Shown here: one piece after another, positions 50,193 to 59,279 of the stretch
Position numbering within the stretch: the first letter of the stretch is position 1
Layout of the letters: each line of letters begins with the position of its first letter
NCBI RefSeq assembly: GCF_014649955.1
Contig: NZ_BMUA01000014.1
Coordinates: 1 to 64,000, forward strand
Length of the DNA: 64,000 nt
DNA from: Streptomyces violascens
Lineage (GTDB): Bacteria > Actinomycetota > Actinomycetes > Streptomycetales > Streptomycetaceae
Direction of reading: 5' to 3'
The notes under the pieces: generated by a model
Seen by the model: only the letters and a program-made list of their open reading frames with translations
Database searches by the model: none
Told to the model about the DNA's origin: nothing
Position numbers and translations under genes: made by a program

Positions 50193-51478
50193 TTGGAGAT
50201 CGGCTCCAAGACCTCTCGGCCGCCGAGGTAGGGACGGAGCACGGCCGGGACCCGCACCGAGCCGTCGGCCTGCTGGTGGTTCTCCAGGATCGCCACGATG
50301 GTGCGCGGGACCGCGCACAGCGTGCCGTTCAGGGTGGCCAGCGGGGCGACCTTGCTCTTGCCGTCGGTGGTGTCCCGCATGCGGACCGACAGGCGCCGGG
50401 CCTGGAAGCCGTCGCAGTTGGACGCCGAGGTCAGCTCGCGGTACTTGCCCTGGGTCGGGATCCACGCCTCGCAGTCGAACTTGCGCGAGGCCGAGGCGCC
50501 GAGGTCACCGGTGGCGACGTCGATCACCTGGAAGGGCAGTTCCAGGGCGGTCAGCCACTGCTTCTCCCAGTCCAGGAGGCGCTTGTGCTCGCTCTCGGCG
50601 TCGTCCGGGTGGACGTAGGAGAACATCTCGACCTTGTCGAACTGGTGCACCCGGAAGATGCCCCGGGTGTCCTTGCCGTACGTACCGGCCTCGCGGCGGA
50701 AGCACGGCGAGAAGCCCGCGTAGCGCAGCGGCAGCTTGTCCGCGTCGATGATCTCGTCCATGTGGTACGCCGCGAGCGGGACCTCGGAGGTGCCGACCAG
50801 GTAGTAGTCGTCCTTCTCCAGGTGGTACACGTTCTCGGCGGCCTGGCCGAGGAAGCCGGTGCCCTCCATGGCGCGCGGGCGGACCAGCGCCGGCGTCAGC
50901 ATGGGGATGAACCCGGCCTCGGTGGCCTGCGCGATCGCCGCGTTGACCAGGGCGAGCTCCAGGAGCGCGCCGACACCGGTCAGGTAGTAGAAGCGGGAGC
51001 CCGACACCTTGGCGCCGCGCTCGACGTCGATGGCGCCCAGCGCCTCACCGAGCTCCAGGTGGTCCTTGGGCTCGAAGCCCTCGGCGCCGAAGTCGCGGAT
51101 GGTGCCGTGCGTCTCCAGGACGACGAAGTCCTCCTCGCCGCCGACGGGCACGTCCGTGTGGACGATGTTGCCGAGCTGGAGGAGCAGCTGCTTGGCCTGT
51201 TCGTCGGCCTCGTTCTGCGCGGCCTCCGCGGCCTTGACGTCGGTCTTGAGCTGCTCGGCCTTCTTCAGGAGCTCGGCGCGCTCGTCCGGCGTGGCCTTGG
51301 GGATGAGCTTGCCGAGCGACTTCTGCTCGGAGCGCAGCTCGTCGAAGCGGAGGCCCGAGGACCTGCGCAGCTCGTCGGCGGAGAGCAGGGCGTCGACGAG
51401 GGCGACGTCCTCTCCACGGGCGCGCTGGGAGGCGCGAACACGGTCGGGGTCCTCACGGAGCAGGCGAAGGTCAATCAC
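50189..51478 (-). CDS. serS: Seryl-tRNA synthetase
   Basis: A 429-residue class II aminoacyl-tRNA synthetase that charges tRNA-Ser. The N-terminal long coiled-coil arm (about residues 30-100, e.g. LGKLIPKATPDERAELLKKAEQ cut short here) binds the tRNA variable arm. Motif 2 (FRREAGTYGKDTRGIFRVHQ) and motif 3 region (CAVPRTIVAILENHQQADGS) are intact. Length is normal. It is the first gene of a two-gene operon with the HAD phosphatase; its promoter lies in the 606-bp gap that also holds the DnaA boxes. No T-box or riboswitch is visible. Confidence 0.96.
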   Translation of the reverse strand: MIDLRLLREDPDRVRASQRARGEDVALVDALLSADELRRSSGLRFDELRSEQKSLGKLIPKATPDERAELLKKAEQLKTDVKAAEAAQNEADEQAKQLLLQLGNIVHTDVPVGGEEDFVVLETHGTIRDFGAEGFEPKDHLELGEALGAIDVERGAKVSGSRFYYLTGVGALLELALVNAAIAQATEAGFIPMLTPALVRPRAMEGTGFLGQAAENVYHLEKDDYYLVGTSEVPLAAYHMDEIIDADKLPLRYAGFSPCFRREAGTYGKDTRGIFRVHQFDKVEMFSYVHPDDAESEHKRLLDWEKQWLTALELPFQVIDVATGDLGASASRKFDCEAWIPTQGKYRELTSASNCDGFQARRLSVRMRDTTDGKSKVAPLATLNGTLCAVPRTIVAILENHQQADGSVRVPAVLRPYLGGREVLEPISK

Positions 51479-52084
51479 CCCTCCAGGCTACCGGTGCGGA
51501 CTCCCGGCACCCCACCGGATATCCCTCGCGCCGCCATCAGCGCGGCATTTTGTCCCAATTGACCGAATTGGGCAATCCGGTCCGGGAATTTCCGCGGCGG
51601 GCTCCCGGTGGCTGTCAATGAAATTGCCACTATCCCCCGAAAAGAGGCGCTTTCCGGACCGCCGTTGACCGACTCCCTTGTGATGCACAGGAGTTGTCCA
51701 CAGAAGCGCACACCCCCGGAAACTTATCCACAGGCTGTGCGGTGGGTCTGTGGACTGCGGAAGGGATCGTTCCGAAAGCCGCATGCAGGACCGAGGTTTC
51801 CCCTCTCAAACCCGTTCCACACACTCATTCGGGTGGGAATTGCTCGCTCTAAAGAGTTGATCAATGGAATTGAGGTGACAGAGGATGTCCTGGCGGCCTG
51901 TGGACTGATGTGTCGTCACTACAGGGATTTGTCGACTGTGTCCGGTTGTGTTGTCGACTTACCCACAGGTCGAGAAGCAGGCCTGTGGATAACTTTGTGG
52001 ACAACGAAAATCAGCAGGTAGGACCAGCCGCCGGGCCGGGTGGGGGCTGGGGACAGTGCCGCCGCAGGCCCCTGTGGTCCTGGC
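51479..52084. other. 606-bp intergenic region between serS and pheA with a DnaA-box cluster
   Basis: No credible gene. Exact DnaA boxes: TTGTCCACA 51694-51702, TTATCCACA 51724-51732, TGTGGATAA 51984-51992 and TGTGGACAA 51996-52004. Near matches: TGTGGACTG at 51749-51757 and again at 51899-51907, and TTACCCACA 51959-51967. The left two exact boxes point right and the right two point left, with an AT-richer middle. The left end also carries the serS promoter and leader (51479-51600). Confidence 0.8.
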
Positions 52085-53020
52085 TTACGCGCGGCCGTCC
52101 TGGCAGCGGGCCAGCCACTCCGCCGCCTCGACGAACTCCGCGTCCGAGGTCCCCGCCCGCAGCGCCCGTACGTCGTCGAGCGTCACCTCGGCGCGCGGGT
52201 ACGAGCCGAGGAAGCGCACCTCGGGGCAGATCCGCCGCAGGCCCATCAGCGCCTCCCCCACCCGGCGCTCCGAGATGTGGCCCTCGGCGTCGATGGCGAA
52301 GCAGTAGTTGCCGATGCCCTGCCCGGTCGGCCGGGACTGGAGCAGCATCAGGTTGACCCCGCGCACCGAGAACTCCTGGAGCAGTTCGAGGAGGGCGCCC
52401 GGGTGGTCCTCGCGCTGCCACAGCACCACCGAGGTCTTGTCCGCGCCGGTCGGCGCCGCCGGGCGGGCCGGGCGGCCGACGAGCACGAAGCGGGTCTGCG
52501 CGTTGACCGCGTCGTGGATGTCGGTGATCAGCGGTTCCAGGCCGTACGTCGCCGCCGCGAACTCGCCCGCGAACGCCGCGTCGTAGCGGCCCTCCTGGAC
52601 GAGGCGGGCGCCGTCGGCGTTGGAGGCGGACGACTCCCAGAGCGCCTCCGGCAGATTGGCCTTCAGCCAGTTGCGGACCTGGGGCTGGGCGGCCGGGTGG
52701 GCGGTCACCGTCTTGATGTCCGCCAGCGTCGTCCCCGGGCGTACGAGCAGCGCGAACTTGATGGAGAGCAGCACCTCGCGGTAGATCATCAGCGGCTCGC
52801 CCGAGACCAGCTCGTCCAGGGTGGTGGTGATGCCGCCCTCCACCGAGTTCTCGATCGGGACCAGGGCCGCGGCCGCCTCCCCGCTGCGTACCGCGTCCAG
52901 GGCGGCCGGCACGGACACCATCGGGACCAGTTCGCGGGTCGCGGCCTCGGGGAGCGTGCGCAGGGCGGCCTCGGTGAACGTGCCCTCGGGACCCAGATAG
53001 GTGTATCGCGTGGCGGACAT
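52085..53020 (-). CDS. pheA: Prephenate dehydratase
   Basis: A 311-residue monofunctional prephenate dehydratase converting prephenate to phenylpyruvate for phenylalanine synthesis. The catalytic domain starts TYLGPEGTFTEAAL, has VPIENSVEGGI and the NAQTRFVLVG (TRF) motif. The C-terminal ACT domain (GALLELLQEFSVRGVNLML, then ISERRVGEAL) gives feedback control by phenylalanine. The ATG at 53020 was chosen over a GTG three codons upstream. No chorismate mutase domain is attached, as usual in actinomycetes. The end of the gene borders the DnaA-box cluster. Confidence 0.94.
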   Translation of the reverse strand: MSATRYTYLGPEGTFTEAALRTLPEAATRELVPMVSVPAALDAVRSGEAAAALVPIENSVEGGITTTLDELVSGEPLMIYREVLLSIKFALLVRPGTTLADIKTVTAHPAAQPQVRNWLKANLPEALWESSASNADGARLVQEGRYDAAFAGEFAAATYGLEPLITDIHDAVNAQTRFVLVGRPARPAAPTGADKTSVVLWQREDHPGALLELLQEFSVRGVNLMLLQSRPTGQGIGNYCFAIDAEGHISERRVGEALMGLRRICPEVRFLGSYPRAEVTLDDVRALRAGTSDAEFVEAAEWLARCQDGRA

Positions 53021-53144
53021 GCACGTCACACTAATGGCCCGAAGTCACCGGCACCCACCGCTCGGGGCGACCGGGCCCACCCCGCGGCCCGCTCACGGCG
53101 AACCGTTCCGCCGGGCGTCCCGGCCCACCTCTGCCGGGCCCCGC

Positions 53145-54425
53145 TCACGACTCCAGCAGCTGCTGCCCCACGTACTCGCCGGCCCGCGGTCCGCCCGGTA
53201 CCGCGAACAGGCCGCTCGCCTCGTGCCGCAGGAACGGCGACAGCGCGTCCCCCCGGTCGAGCTTGCGCTGCACCGGTACGAAGCCCTTGACCGGGTCGGC
53301 CTGCCAGGCGACGAAGAGCAGGCCCGCGTCCGGGGTCCCGTCCGCCGCGATGCCGTCGTGGTACGAGAACGCGCGCCGCAGCATGGCCGCGCCGCCGTTC
53401 TGCTCGGGGGCGGCGATGCGGGCGTGGGCGTTCTCCGGGATGACCAGCTTGCCGTCCGGGCCGAACTTGTCGAGCTGCATCTTCGTCGTCTCCGTACCCC
53501 CCGAAAGAGGGGCGCCGTTCGACTTCTTGCGGCCGATCACCTGCTCCTGCTCGGTGAGCGGCAGCTTCTCCCAGGTGTCCAGGAGCATCCGGATCCGGCG
53601 CACGACCGCGTACGAGCCGCCCGCCATCCATGCGGGCTGCGCGGTGTCCGGCACGAAGATGCGCTGATCGAAGTCGGCGTCGGAGGGCTTGGGGTTGCCG
53701 GTGCCGTCGATCTGGCCCATCAGATTGCGGGCGGTCATCGGCTTCTGGGTGGCGCCCGGGGTGCGGTTGAAGCCGTTCATCTGCCAGCGCACCTTCGCCG
53801 CGGAGCCCGCGTCCTGCTGGATCGCGCGCAGCGCGTGGAAGGCGACCAGGGCGTCGTCCGAGCCGATCTGCACCCACAGGTCGCCGTTCGAGCGCTTGGG
53901 GTCGAGCTGATCGGAGGAGAAGTCGGGCAGCGGGTCCAGCTGTGCGGGGCGCCGGTCGGCCAGCTGCGTGCGGTCGAAGAAGCTGGCGCCGAAGCCGAAG
54001 GTGACTGTCAGCGAGGAGGGGCCCGCGTCCAGGGCCACGCCGGTGTCGCCGCTGCTCGCGGGCTCGCCCGCCATCAGGGACTTGGCCGTCGCCGACCAGC
54101 GCCGCATCAGCGCGGCCGCCTCCTTGCGCCCGGCGCCGGGGGCCAGGTCGAAGGCGATCAGATGGCCGGTGGACTGAAGCGGAGTGGCGATCCCCGCTTG
54201 ATGTTTCCCGTGAAACATCACCTCCGTGGAACCCACCGACGTCAACGGGCTTGTGCCGTCCGGCGATTCGACGGCCGCGTACACCCCGGCCCCGCCCGCC
54301 GCGCCAAGGGCCAGGCCCGCCACGCCGACTCCGCCGACGGTGCCGAGCAGCTTGCGGCGGGAGATGTCGAGGGTCGCCCCGGTGGCGGCGGCCGGAGCCC
54401 GATCGGAGTTCTTGGTCTCGCTCAT
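53145..54425 (-). CDS. dtpA: Tat-exported dye-decolorizing peroxidase DtpA
   Basis: A 426-residue DyP-type haem peroxidase with a twin-arginine signal (ISRRKLLGTVGG at 21-32 followed by a hydrophobic stretch), hence exported folded. Catalytic residues: D240 in GQIDGTGN (GxxDG), proximal haem ligand H334 in ENAHARI, and distal R351 in LRRAFSY. In S. lividans the homologue DtpA is part of the copper-linked cluster with CopD, ECuC and Sco and acts with GlxA in hyphal tip glycan deposition (established). A degenerate parS is embedded at codons 70-75. It is 11 bp after the copC/D gene and co-transcribed. Confidence 0.93.
   Translation of the reverse strand: MSETKNSDRAPAAATGATLDISRRKLLGTVGGVGVAGLALGAAGGAGVYAAVESPDGTSPLTSVGSTEVMFHGKHQAGIATPLQSTGHLIAFDLAPGAGRKEAAALMRRWSATAKSLMAGEPASSGDTGVALDAGPSSLTVTFGFGASFFDRTQLADRRPAQLDPLPDFSSDQLDPKRSNGDLWVQIGSDDALVAFHALRAIQQDAGSAAKVRWQMNGFNRTPGATQKPMTARNLMGQIDGTGNPKPSDADFDQRIFVPDTAQPAWMAGGSYAVVRRIRMLLDTWEKLPLTEQEQVIGRKKSNGAPLSGGTETTKMQLDKFGPDGKLVIPENAHARIAAPEQNGGAAMLRRAFSYHDGIAADGTPDAGLLFVAWQADPVKGFVPVQRKLDRGDALSPFLRHEASGLFAVPGGPRAGEYVGQQLLES
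54203..54216. other. Degenerate parS-like site inside dtpA
   Basis: GTTTCCCGTGAAAC differs from parS at one base (A to C at position 6) and remains near-palindromic with AT/AT extensions (54201-54218). It encodes FHGK in DtpA where exact sites encode FHVK. It may be weak or inactive. Confidence 0.55.
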
Positions 54426-54436
54426 GTCAGTTCTAC

Positions 54437-56353
54437 TCAGCCGATCTTGACGTTCTTGTCCACGGTGGTCTCGTCGATCTCCGAGGTGCGTACGGTCACC
54501 GAGATCTGCCAGTCGCCCGCCATGGGGATCTGGACGCCGCTCGCCTTCCACTGTCCGGCGGCGACGCGGTCGGGCACGACGGGCAGCGGTCCCACCGACT
54601 TGGCGGCCAGCGTGAAGGAGACCTTCACCTCGGGGGCGTCCTTCGGCTTGCCCGCCGGGTCCTCCAGGGACACTCGCAGGTCGTTGGAGCCGGTGCGGCC
54701 CGGGTCGAGGGCGAGCTCGACGGTGCCCTTGCCGTTCTGGCCGCCGGTGTCGAACGGCAGCCGGATGTCGACGGGCCGGTCCGCGACGGCGACCTGGGAC
54801 CCGGCCTTCGCCTTGTCCACCGCCTCCTGGGTGCGGGCCGGCTCGGTCGAGGTCAGCACGGTCGTCACGGCGAGCAGCACCACGGCGACGCCGGCCTCGG
54901 CGAGGACGGTGCGGCGCAGCCCGGTCCGCTCGGGGTCGGCATCCCGGATCCGCTTCTCGCGGGCGGTGCTCAGGGCGGCCTGCTGGCGGGCGAGTTGAGC
55001 GGCCCGCTTGGCGTCCTTGCCGTCGTCGGGGACGGTGACGGGCTCGGGCTCGCTCGCGCGCTCCTCGACGACCAGGGCGGCGTCGGCCTCCGGCGCGGTG
55101 TGCTCGGACAGGCGCGCGGTCCAGCGCCGCGAGACCGAGGCGGTCCCTACCAGCACCGCGACCAGGCCGACCTTCACGAGCAGCAGCTGCCCATAGGCCG
55201 TGTCGACCAGGGCCGACCAGGTGCCGACCTGCCGCCAGGACTGGTAGACGCCGGTCGCGGCGAGCACCGCCACGCTCCAGAACGCGATCCGCGAGAACCG
55301 CAGGACGGCCGCGCGCTCGATGCCGGGGGAGCGGTACAGGACGACGAGGAGGGTGACGAGCCCGCCGAGCCAGGCCGCCACGGCCAGCAGGTGCAGCACG
55401 TCGACGGGCATGGCGATGCCGGGCTGGAGGCCGGTCGAGGCGTGCTCGGCGAGTGCCCAGGTCGCGGCGAGACCGGCGGCGACCACGGCCCCGCCGATGG
55501 CCAGGCCGAAGGTGAGGTCCTTCTTCTCGGCCTCGTCCTCCCGCTTGGCGTACGCGCCGAACAGGACCGACACGAACAGGGCGGCGGCGCCGAGCAGCAG
55601 CAGCCGGGAGATCAGCGCCGCGCCCGGCTTGGTCTCCAGGACCGCCCGCAGGCCGTTCAGGTCGAAGGCGTCCGAGAGCTTCCCGGAGCCGGTGTAGGGC
55701 GTGCGAAGCAGCAGCATCGCGAGCGTTGCCGCGGTCATGGTGAGCCAGCCACCGACGACGACCCGCTGCACCGGTCCCACGGTCGCCCCGCGCCGCCAGC
55801 ACGCCAGCACGAAGGCCGCGCCGCCGGTGAGCAGCACGAATCCGCCGTACGCCGCGTACCGCGCGATGCCGTAGAGGGCGCCGACGAGGCCGCCGCCGAC
55901 CGCCTGGGTGGGCACGACCGCGGTGGTCGCCGAGGGCGCGCCGATCGAGAAGGTGAAGGCGCCGGAGACGGGGTGGCTGTCGGCGGAGATCGCCTGCCAG
56001 GCCACCGTGTAGGTGCCGTTCGGGATGCCGGTGCGCAGCCGGACGCCGTACTTGACGACGTCGCCGCTGCACAGGTTGACGAGTTCGGCGGTGTCGGAGC
56101 GCTTGCCCGTCGGGTCCAGGACCCGGATGGAGTTGGCGTCCAGGGCGACGCCCTCGGAGAAGGTGAGGGCGACCTGGGCCGGGGCGGTGGCGACCACCGC
56201 CCCCTCCTTCGGGTCGCTGCCGGTCAGTGCGGCGTGCGCCGACGCGGGCTCGGCGCCCGCGAAGAGCGCGCCGAGCAGCGCCACCGTGACGAGCAGCAGC
56301 CGGGTCAGGCTTCGGCTCGCGGTGGTTCGAAGGCGGGGGGCGGTGGCCGTCAT
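54437..56353 (-). CDS. CopC/CopD fusion copper transport protein
   Basis: A 638-residue YcnJ-like fusion. After a signal sequence the mature N-terminus begins HAALTGSDP, so the first residue His can bind copper, and the CopC domain ends with SADSHPVSGAFTFSIG. A CopD membrane domain of about eight helices follows, then a cytoplasmic charged stretch (around residues 410-450, KRAAQLARQQ) and an extracytoplasmic C-terminal domain (FixH/YtkA-like). It imports copper or delivers it across the membrane. It lies between ecuC and dtpA on one strand. Confidence 0.9.
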   Translation of the reverse strand: MTATAPRLRTTASRSLTRLLLVTVALLGALFAGAEPASAHAALTGSDPKEGAVVATAPAQVALTFSEGVALDANSIRVLDPTGKRSDTAELVNLCSGDVVKYGVRLRTGIPNGTYTVAWQAISADSHPVSGAFTFSIGAPSATTAVVPTQAVGGGLVGALYGIARYAAYGGFVLLTGGAAFVLACWRRGATVGPVQRVVVGGWLTMTAATLAMLLLRTPYTGSGKLSDAFDLNGLRAVLETKPGAALISRLLLLGAAALFVSVLFGAYAKREDEAEKKDLTFGLAIGGAVVAAGLAATWALAEHASTGLQPGIAMPVDVLHLLAVAAWLGGLVTLLVVLYRSPGIERAAVLRFSRIAFWSVAVLAATGVYQSWRQVGTWSALVDTAYGQLLLVKVGLVAVLVGTASVSRRWTARLSEHTAPEADAALVVEERASEPEPVTVPDDGKDAKRAAQLARQQAALSTAREKRIRDADPERTGLRRTVLAEAGVAVVLLAVTTVLTSTEPARTQEAVDKAKAGSQVAVADRPVDIRLPFDTGGQNGKGTVELALDPGRTGSNDLRVSLEDPAGKPKDAPEVKVSFTLAAKSVGPLPVVPDRVAAGQWKASGVQIPMAGDWQISVTVRTSEIDETTVDKNVKIG

Positions 56354-56381
56354 GTCAGTCCCTCAAGTCCCTCTGGTTACC

Positions 56382-56900
56382 TCAGTGGTGCTTCGGGTTG
56401 TAGGTGGCTTCCTTCACCTGGAGGTCGACCTTGATGGGGTCGGCCTTCTCGAAGTGCAGCTCGACGGTGACCTTCCCGCCCTGCTTCGGCTTCTGCTTCA
56501 GACCCATGAACATGATGTGGCTGCCGCCGCGTTCGAGGTCCAGCTCGCCATTGGCGGGGATGTCGAAGGAAGCCACCTCCTGCATCTTCTGGTTCTTCGT
56601 CTCGTGGATCGTGACGTTGTCCGACAGGTCGCTGGTGACCTTGGTGAGTTTGTCGGCGGTCTTGCTGTCGTTCTTGACGGTGAGGAAGCCGCCGGCCATG
56701 TCACTGGTCGGCACCGGCATGAACGCGTCGCTCACCTGGAGCTTCGGCTTGGCGTCGGCGCTGCCGGAACAGCCCGCGAGGGCGAGCCCCGCGGACAGGG
56801 CTATGACGGCGGCAATCGAAGGCCGCGCGAAGCTCCTTGAGGGGCGGAGGTCGGGCGACGGGTGGGCGTAGCGGGCGGCGTGGGTGGTGCGGCGGTTCAC
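56382..56900 (-). CDS. ecuC: Extracellular copper chaperone ECuC (PCuAC family)
   Basis: A 172-residue lipoprotein with lipobox LAGC and a PCuAC domain. The copper ligands are in IHETKNQKMQEV and GGSHIMFMGLK, the H-Met pattern H(M)x10Mx21HxM of this family. It binds Cu(I) outside the membrane and hands it to Sco for the CuA site of cytochrome oxidase (established for S. lividans). GTG start overlaps the sco stop by 4 bases, so the two are coupled. Minor oddity: an N-terminal extension of about 25 residues before the signal helix. Confidence 0.9.
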   Translation of the reverse strand: MNRRTTHAARYAHPSPDLRPSRSFARPSIAAVIALSAGLALAGCSGSADAKPKLQVSDAFMPVPTSDMAGGFLTVKNDSKTADKLTKVTSDLSDNVTIHETKNQKMQEVASFDIPANGELDLERGGSHIMFMGLKQKPKQGGKVTVELHFEKADPIKVDLQVKEATYNPKHH

Positions 56901-57556
56901 GGGTTCTCCCCCTTGATGATCTTCGGCAGGTCCTTGGTGTAGTCGGCCACGGTCGCGTCCTCGCCATAGAGGACGTAGCCCTGATCCGTCTTCGGGGAGA
57001 AGGCGATGACCTGCGCCCCGTGCATCGAGACGACCTTGCCGTCCTTGTCCTTGGCGGCCGGGTCGATGCCGATGCCCAGCTGGCGGGCGCCTGCCTGAAT
57101 GGTGGGGAAGTCGCCGGTCAGGCCGATGAACGACGGGTCCTGGCCCTTGAGCCACTTGCCGAGCGAGGCGGGGGTGTCGCGCTCGGGGTCGGTGGTCACG
57201 AAGACGACCTGGAGCTTGTCCTGGTCGGCCTTGGGCAGCGCCTTCTTGGCGACGGCGATGTTGCCCATGGTCAGCGGGCAGACGTCCGGGCAGTTGGTGT
57301 AGCCGAAGTAGATGAGCGTCGGCTTGCCCTTGGTCTCGGCGCGGAAGTCGAACTTCTTGCCGCTGGTGTCCGTCAGGACGAAGTCGGGCTTGGTGAACGG
57401 CCGGTCGAGCAGCGTCGCGGCCTGGGTCTTCGCCGAGGCGGAGACATCGGCGACAGGGCTCTTGGAGCCGCTGTCACCGCTGCTTCCGCACGCGGTCAGG
57501 GTGAGCGCCGCTGCCGCCGCCAGAGCGGCGGCAGTCAGCGCGGTCTTGTTGCGCAT
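56897..57556 (-). CDS. sco: Sco copper metallochaperone (SCO1/SenC)
   Basis: A 219-residue lipoprotein (lipobox LTAC, Cys23) with a thioredoxin-like Sco domain. Copper ligands: C89 and C93 in CPDVC and H179 in VSMHGAQ. It delivers copper to the CuA centre of aa3 cytochrome oxidase and affects morphological development in S. lividans. It is followed by ecuC with GTGA overlap and preceded by the DUF1775 gene after 47 bp. Confidence 0.94.
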   Translation of the reverse strand: MRNKTALTAAALAAAAALTLTACGSSGDSGSKSPVADVSASAKTQAATLLDRPFTKPDFVLTDTSGKKFDFRAETKGKPTLIYFGYTNCPDVCPLTMGNIAVAKKALPKADQDKLQVVFVTTDPERDTPASLGKWLKGQDPSFIGLTGDFPTIQAGARQLGIGIDPAAKDKDGKVVSMHGAQVIAFSPKTDQGYVLYGEDATVADYTKDLPKIIKGENP

Positions 57557-57603
57557 GGGGTGATTTTCCGGTCTTTTCCGGTTGAAGGTGTGCAGGAGGC
57601 GGG

Positions 57604-58329
57604 TTACGCGGAGCGGCGGCGTCCGGCGAACACGCCGAAGGCCACTCCGGCGATGCCGACGACGATGCCCACGACGCCCAGGATGCGCGCGGTGGTGTCG
57701 GTGTCCGACGAGGACGCGGCCTCGGTCTTCTTGCCGGTCGCGCTCGCGTCGGCGGCGGGCGCCGCGTCATCGTCGTCCCCGCCGGCCGCGGCGGCGGTCA
57801 GCTTGAGGGTCGGCGCCGGGTTCGCGGGCTCGGGCTGGCCCTTCTGCGGCTCCTGGATCCAGCGCACGACCTCGTTGTTGTCGTACGTCTGGAGCGCCTT
57901 GAAGACGAGCTGGTCGGTGTCGGAGGGCAGCGAGCCGATGGACAGCGGGAACTTCTGGAACTGGCCCGCCTCGATCGTCCCGCCGCTCCAGGTCACCTTG
58001 GTGACGGCCTCGTTGATCTGCTTGCCGTGCACGGTCAGCGGCTTGTCCAGCTTGGACTTGGTGACTTCGACGTTCCAGCCCGGCACCGGCTGCGGCATGA
58101 CGGACGCCAGCGGGTGGTCGGTCGGGAAGTTGACCTCCAGCTTGACCGTCTTGGCGTTGTCGCGCTCGTTGGGGACCTTGAAGTCGACGACGGCGTAACC
58201 GCCCTTGGCGGCCGCGCCCTCCGGCTGCACGGTGACGTGGGCGAAGGCCGTACCCGAGAGCAGCAGGACGGATCCGGCGGCAACCGAGCCGACGACGGCG
58301 AGACGGGTGCGCGAACGGGCAGCGTTCAT
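57604..58329 (-). CDS. YcnI-like (DUF1775) copper-binding protein
   Basis: A 241-residue exported protein. The signal peptide ends ...SGTAFA and the mature protein starts with His (HVTVQPEGA), a copper-brace-like N-terminus typical of DUF1775. The extracytoplasmic domain holds ...VTWSGGTIEAGQFQKFPLSIG. A Pro/Asp/Ala-rich linker (DDDDAAPAADASATGKK) and one C-terminal helix with RRRSA anchor it in the membrane. It is the upstream member of the copper operon and probably stores or hands on copper. Confidence 0.88.
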   Translation of the reverse strand: MNAARSRTRLAVVGSVAAGSVLLLSGTAFAHVTVQPEGAAAKGGYAVVDFKVPNERDNAKTVKLEVNFPTDHPLASVMPQPVPGWNVEVTKSKLDKPLTVHGKQINEAVTKVTWSGGTIEAGQFQKFPLSIGSLPSDTDQLVFKALQTYDNNEVVRWIQEPQKGQPEPANPAPTLKLTAAAAGGDDDDAAPAADASATGKKTEAASSSDTDTTARILGVVGIVVGIAGVAFGVFAGRRRSA

Positions 58330-58436
58330 GGCAGAGACACTCCAGTGAGCAGGAAGGGTGGGGATGTCCACCGCGCCACGGGTGCGCGGGGACCCGCGAC
58401 ACCACCCCTGCGGTACGTGTGGGGAGTGGGCCGCGT

Positions 58437-59279
58437 TCAGGCTGCGAGGGCGTACGCCGCGGGTGGCCCGCGCCTGATCACCGAGTGCTGAAGTGCCGCC
58501 CCGGGCAGGGGAGGAGTCTCGCGGCGGTCCGCGACGGGGACGCTTGGGCCGGCGGCCGTCAGGAGCCCGGCGCACAGGGCCGCCACGAACGCCAGGGCGC
58601 GGCGCAGCGAGCGTACGGTCGTGGCCTCGGCCGCTGCCGTGACGGACTCGGCGGCCAGGCGCACCACGCGGAACAGGGCGATCTCGCCGCGCCGCAGCAG
58701 CCATCCGGTGGCGAGCGCCGCGAGGAGGTGGCAGAGCAGCATGGGGAGCGTGGGCAGCAGGGATGCGGCCAGCGATGCCGAGCCCGGGCCGCTGCCCGCC
58801 ATGCCGGACATCATGTCGGTCATCCCGGGCATGCCGGCCATGGCGGCGTGGCCCGCGCCGGTGACCCTGGACGGGTCGATGCCCGCGTCGGTCACGATCC
58901 GCTGGGCGTCGGCCGCGCTGAGCGGGGCGGTGGCGCTGCCGCAGATCAGCTTCGCGGCGAACTGGACCAGCGGGACGTCCCCGGTGGATCCGTTGCCGGA
59001 GGCGGCCGCCGTGTGCTGGCCGAGGCCGAAGAGCGTGTGCAGGCCGAGCTGTCCGGCCGCGAGGGCGCCCGCGATGGACGGCAGCGTGCGCTCGCGTCCG
59101 GCGAGCGGTGCCACGACCGCGAACACCCCGAGGAAGCCGGCGAGCAGCGTCCACCAGGGGACGGTCGCACAGGCCGCCATGACGTGCCCCATCGCGGACA
59201 GCACGACGCAGACCGCGGCGAACACCGCGGCCCGGAGCAGCCGGAGACCGGCGCCTGCTGGGGCGTGGGGGGTAGACAT
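58437..59279 (-). CDS. Methionine-rich membrane protein next to copper cluster
   Basis: A 280-residue protein with about five helices. A short Met/His-rich loop near residues 144-165 (GHAAMAGMPGMTDMMSGMAG) looks like a Cu(I) site, and a Cys is near CGSATAPL. The C-terminal 45 residues are basic and Pro-rich. No firm family. Position upstream of the copper genes on the same strand and the Met motif make a copper transport or sensing role likely. Start ATG at 59279 has no strong ribosome site. Confidence 0.72.
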   Translation of the reverse strand: MSTPHAPAGAGLRLLRAAVFAAVCVVLSAMGHVMAACATVPWWTLLAGFLGVFAVVAPLAGRERTLPSIAGALAAGQLGLHTLFGLGQHTAAASGNGSTGDVPLVQFAAKLICGSATAPLSAADAQRIVTDAGIDPSRVTGAGHAAMAGMPGMTDMMSGMAGSGPGSASLAASLLPTLPMLLCHLLAALATGWLLRRGEIALFRVVRLAAESVTAAAEATTVRSLRRALAFVAALCAGLLTAAGPSVPVADRRETPPLPGAALQHSVIRRGPPAAYALAA

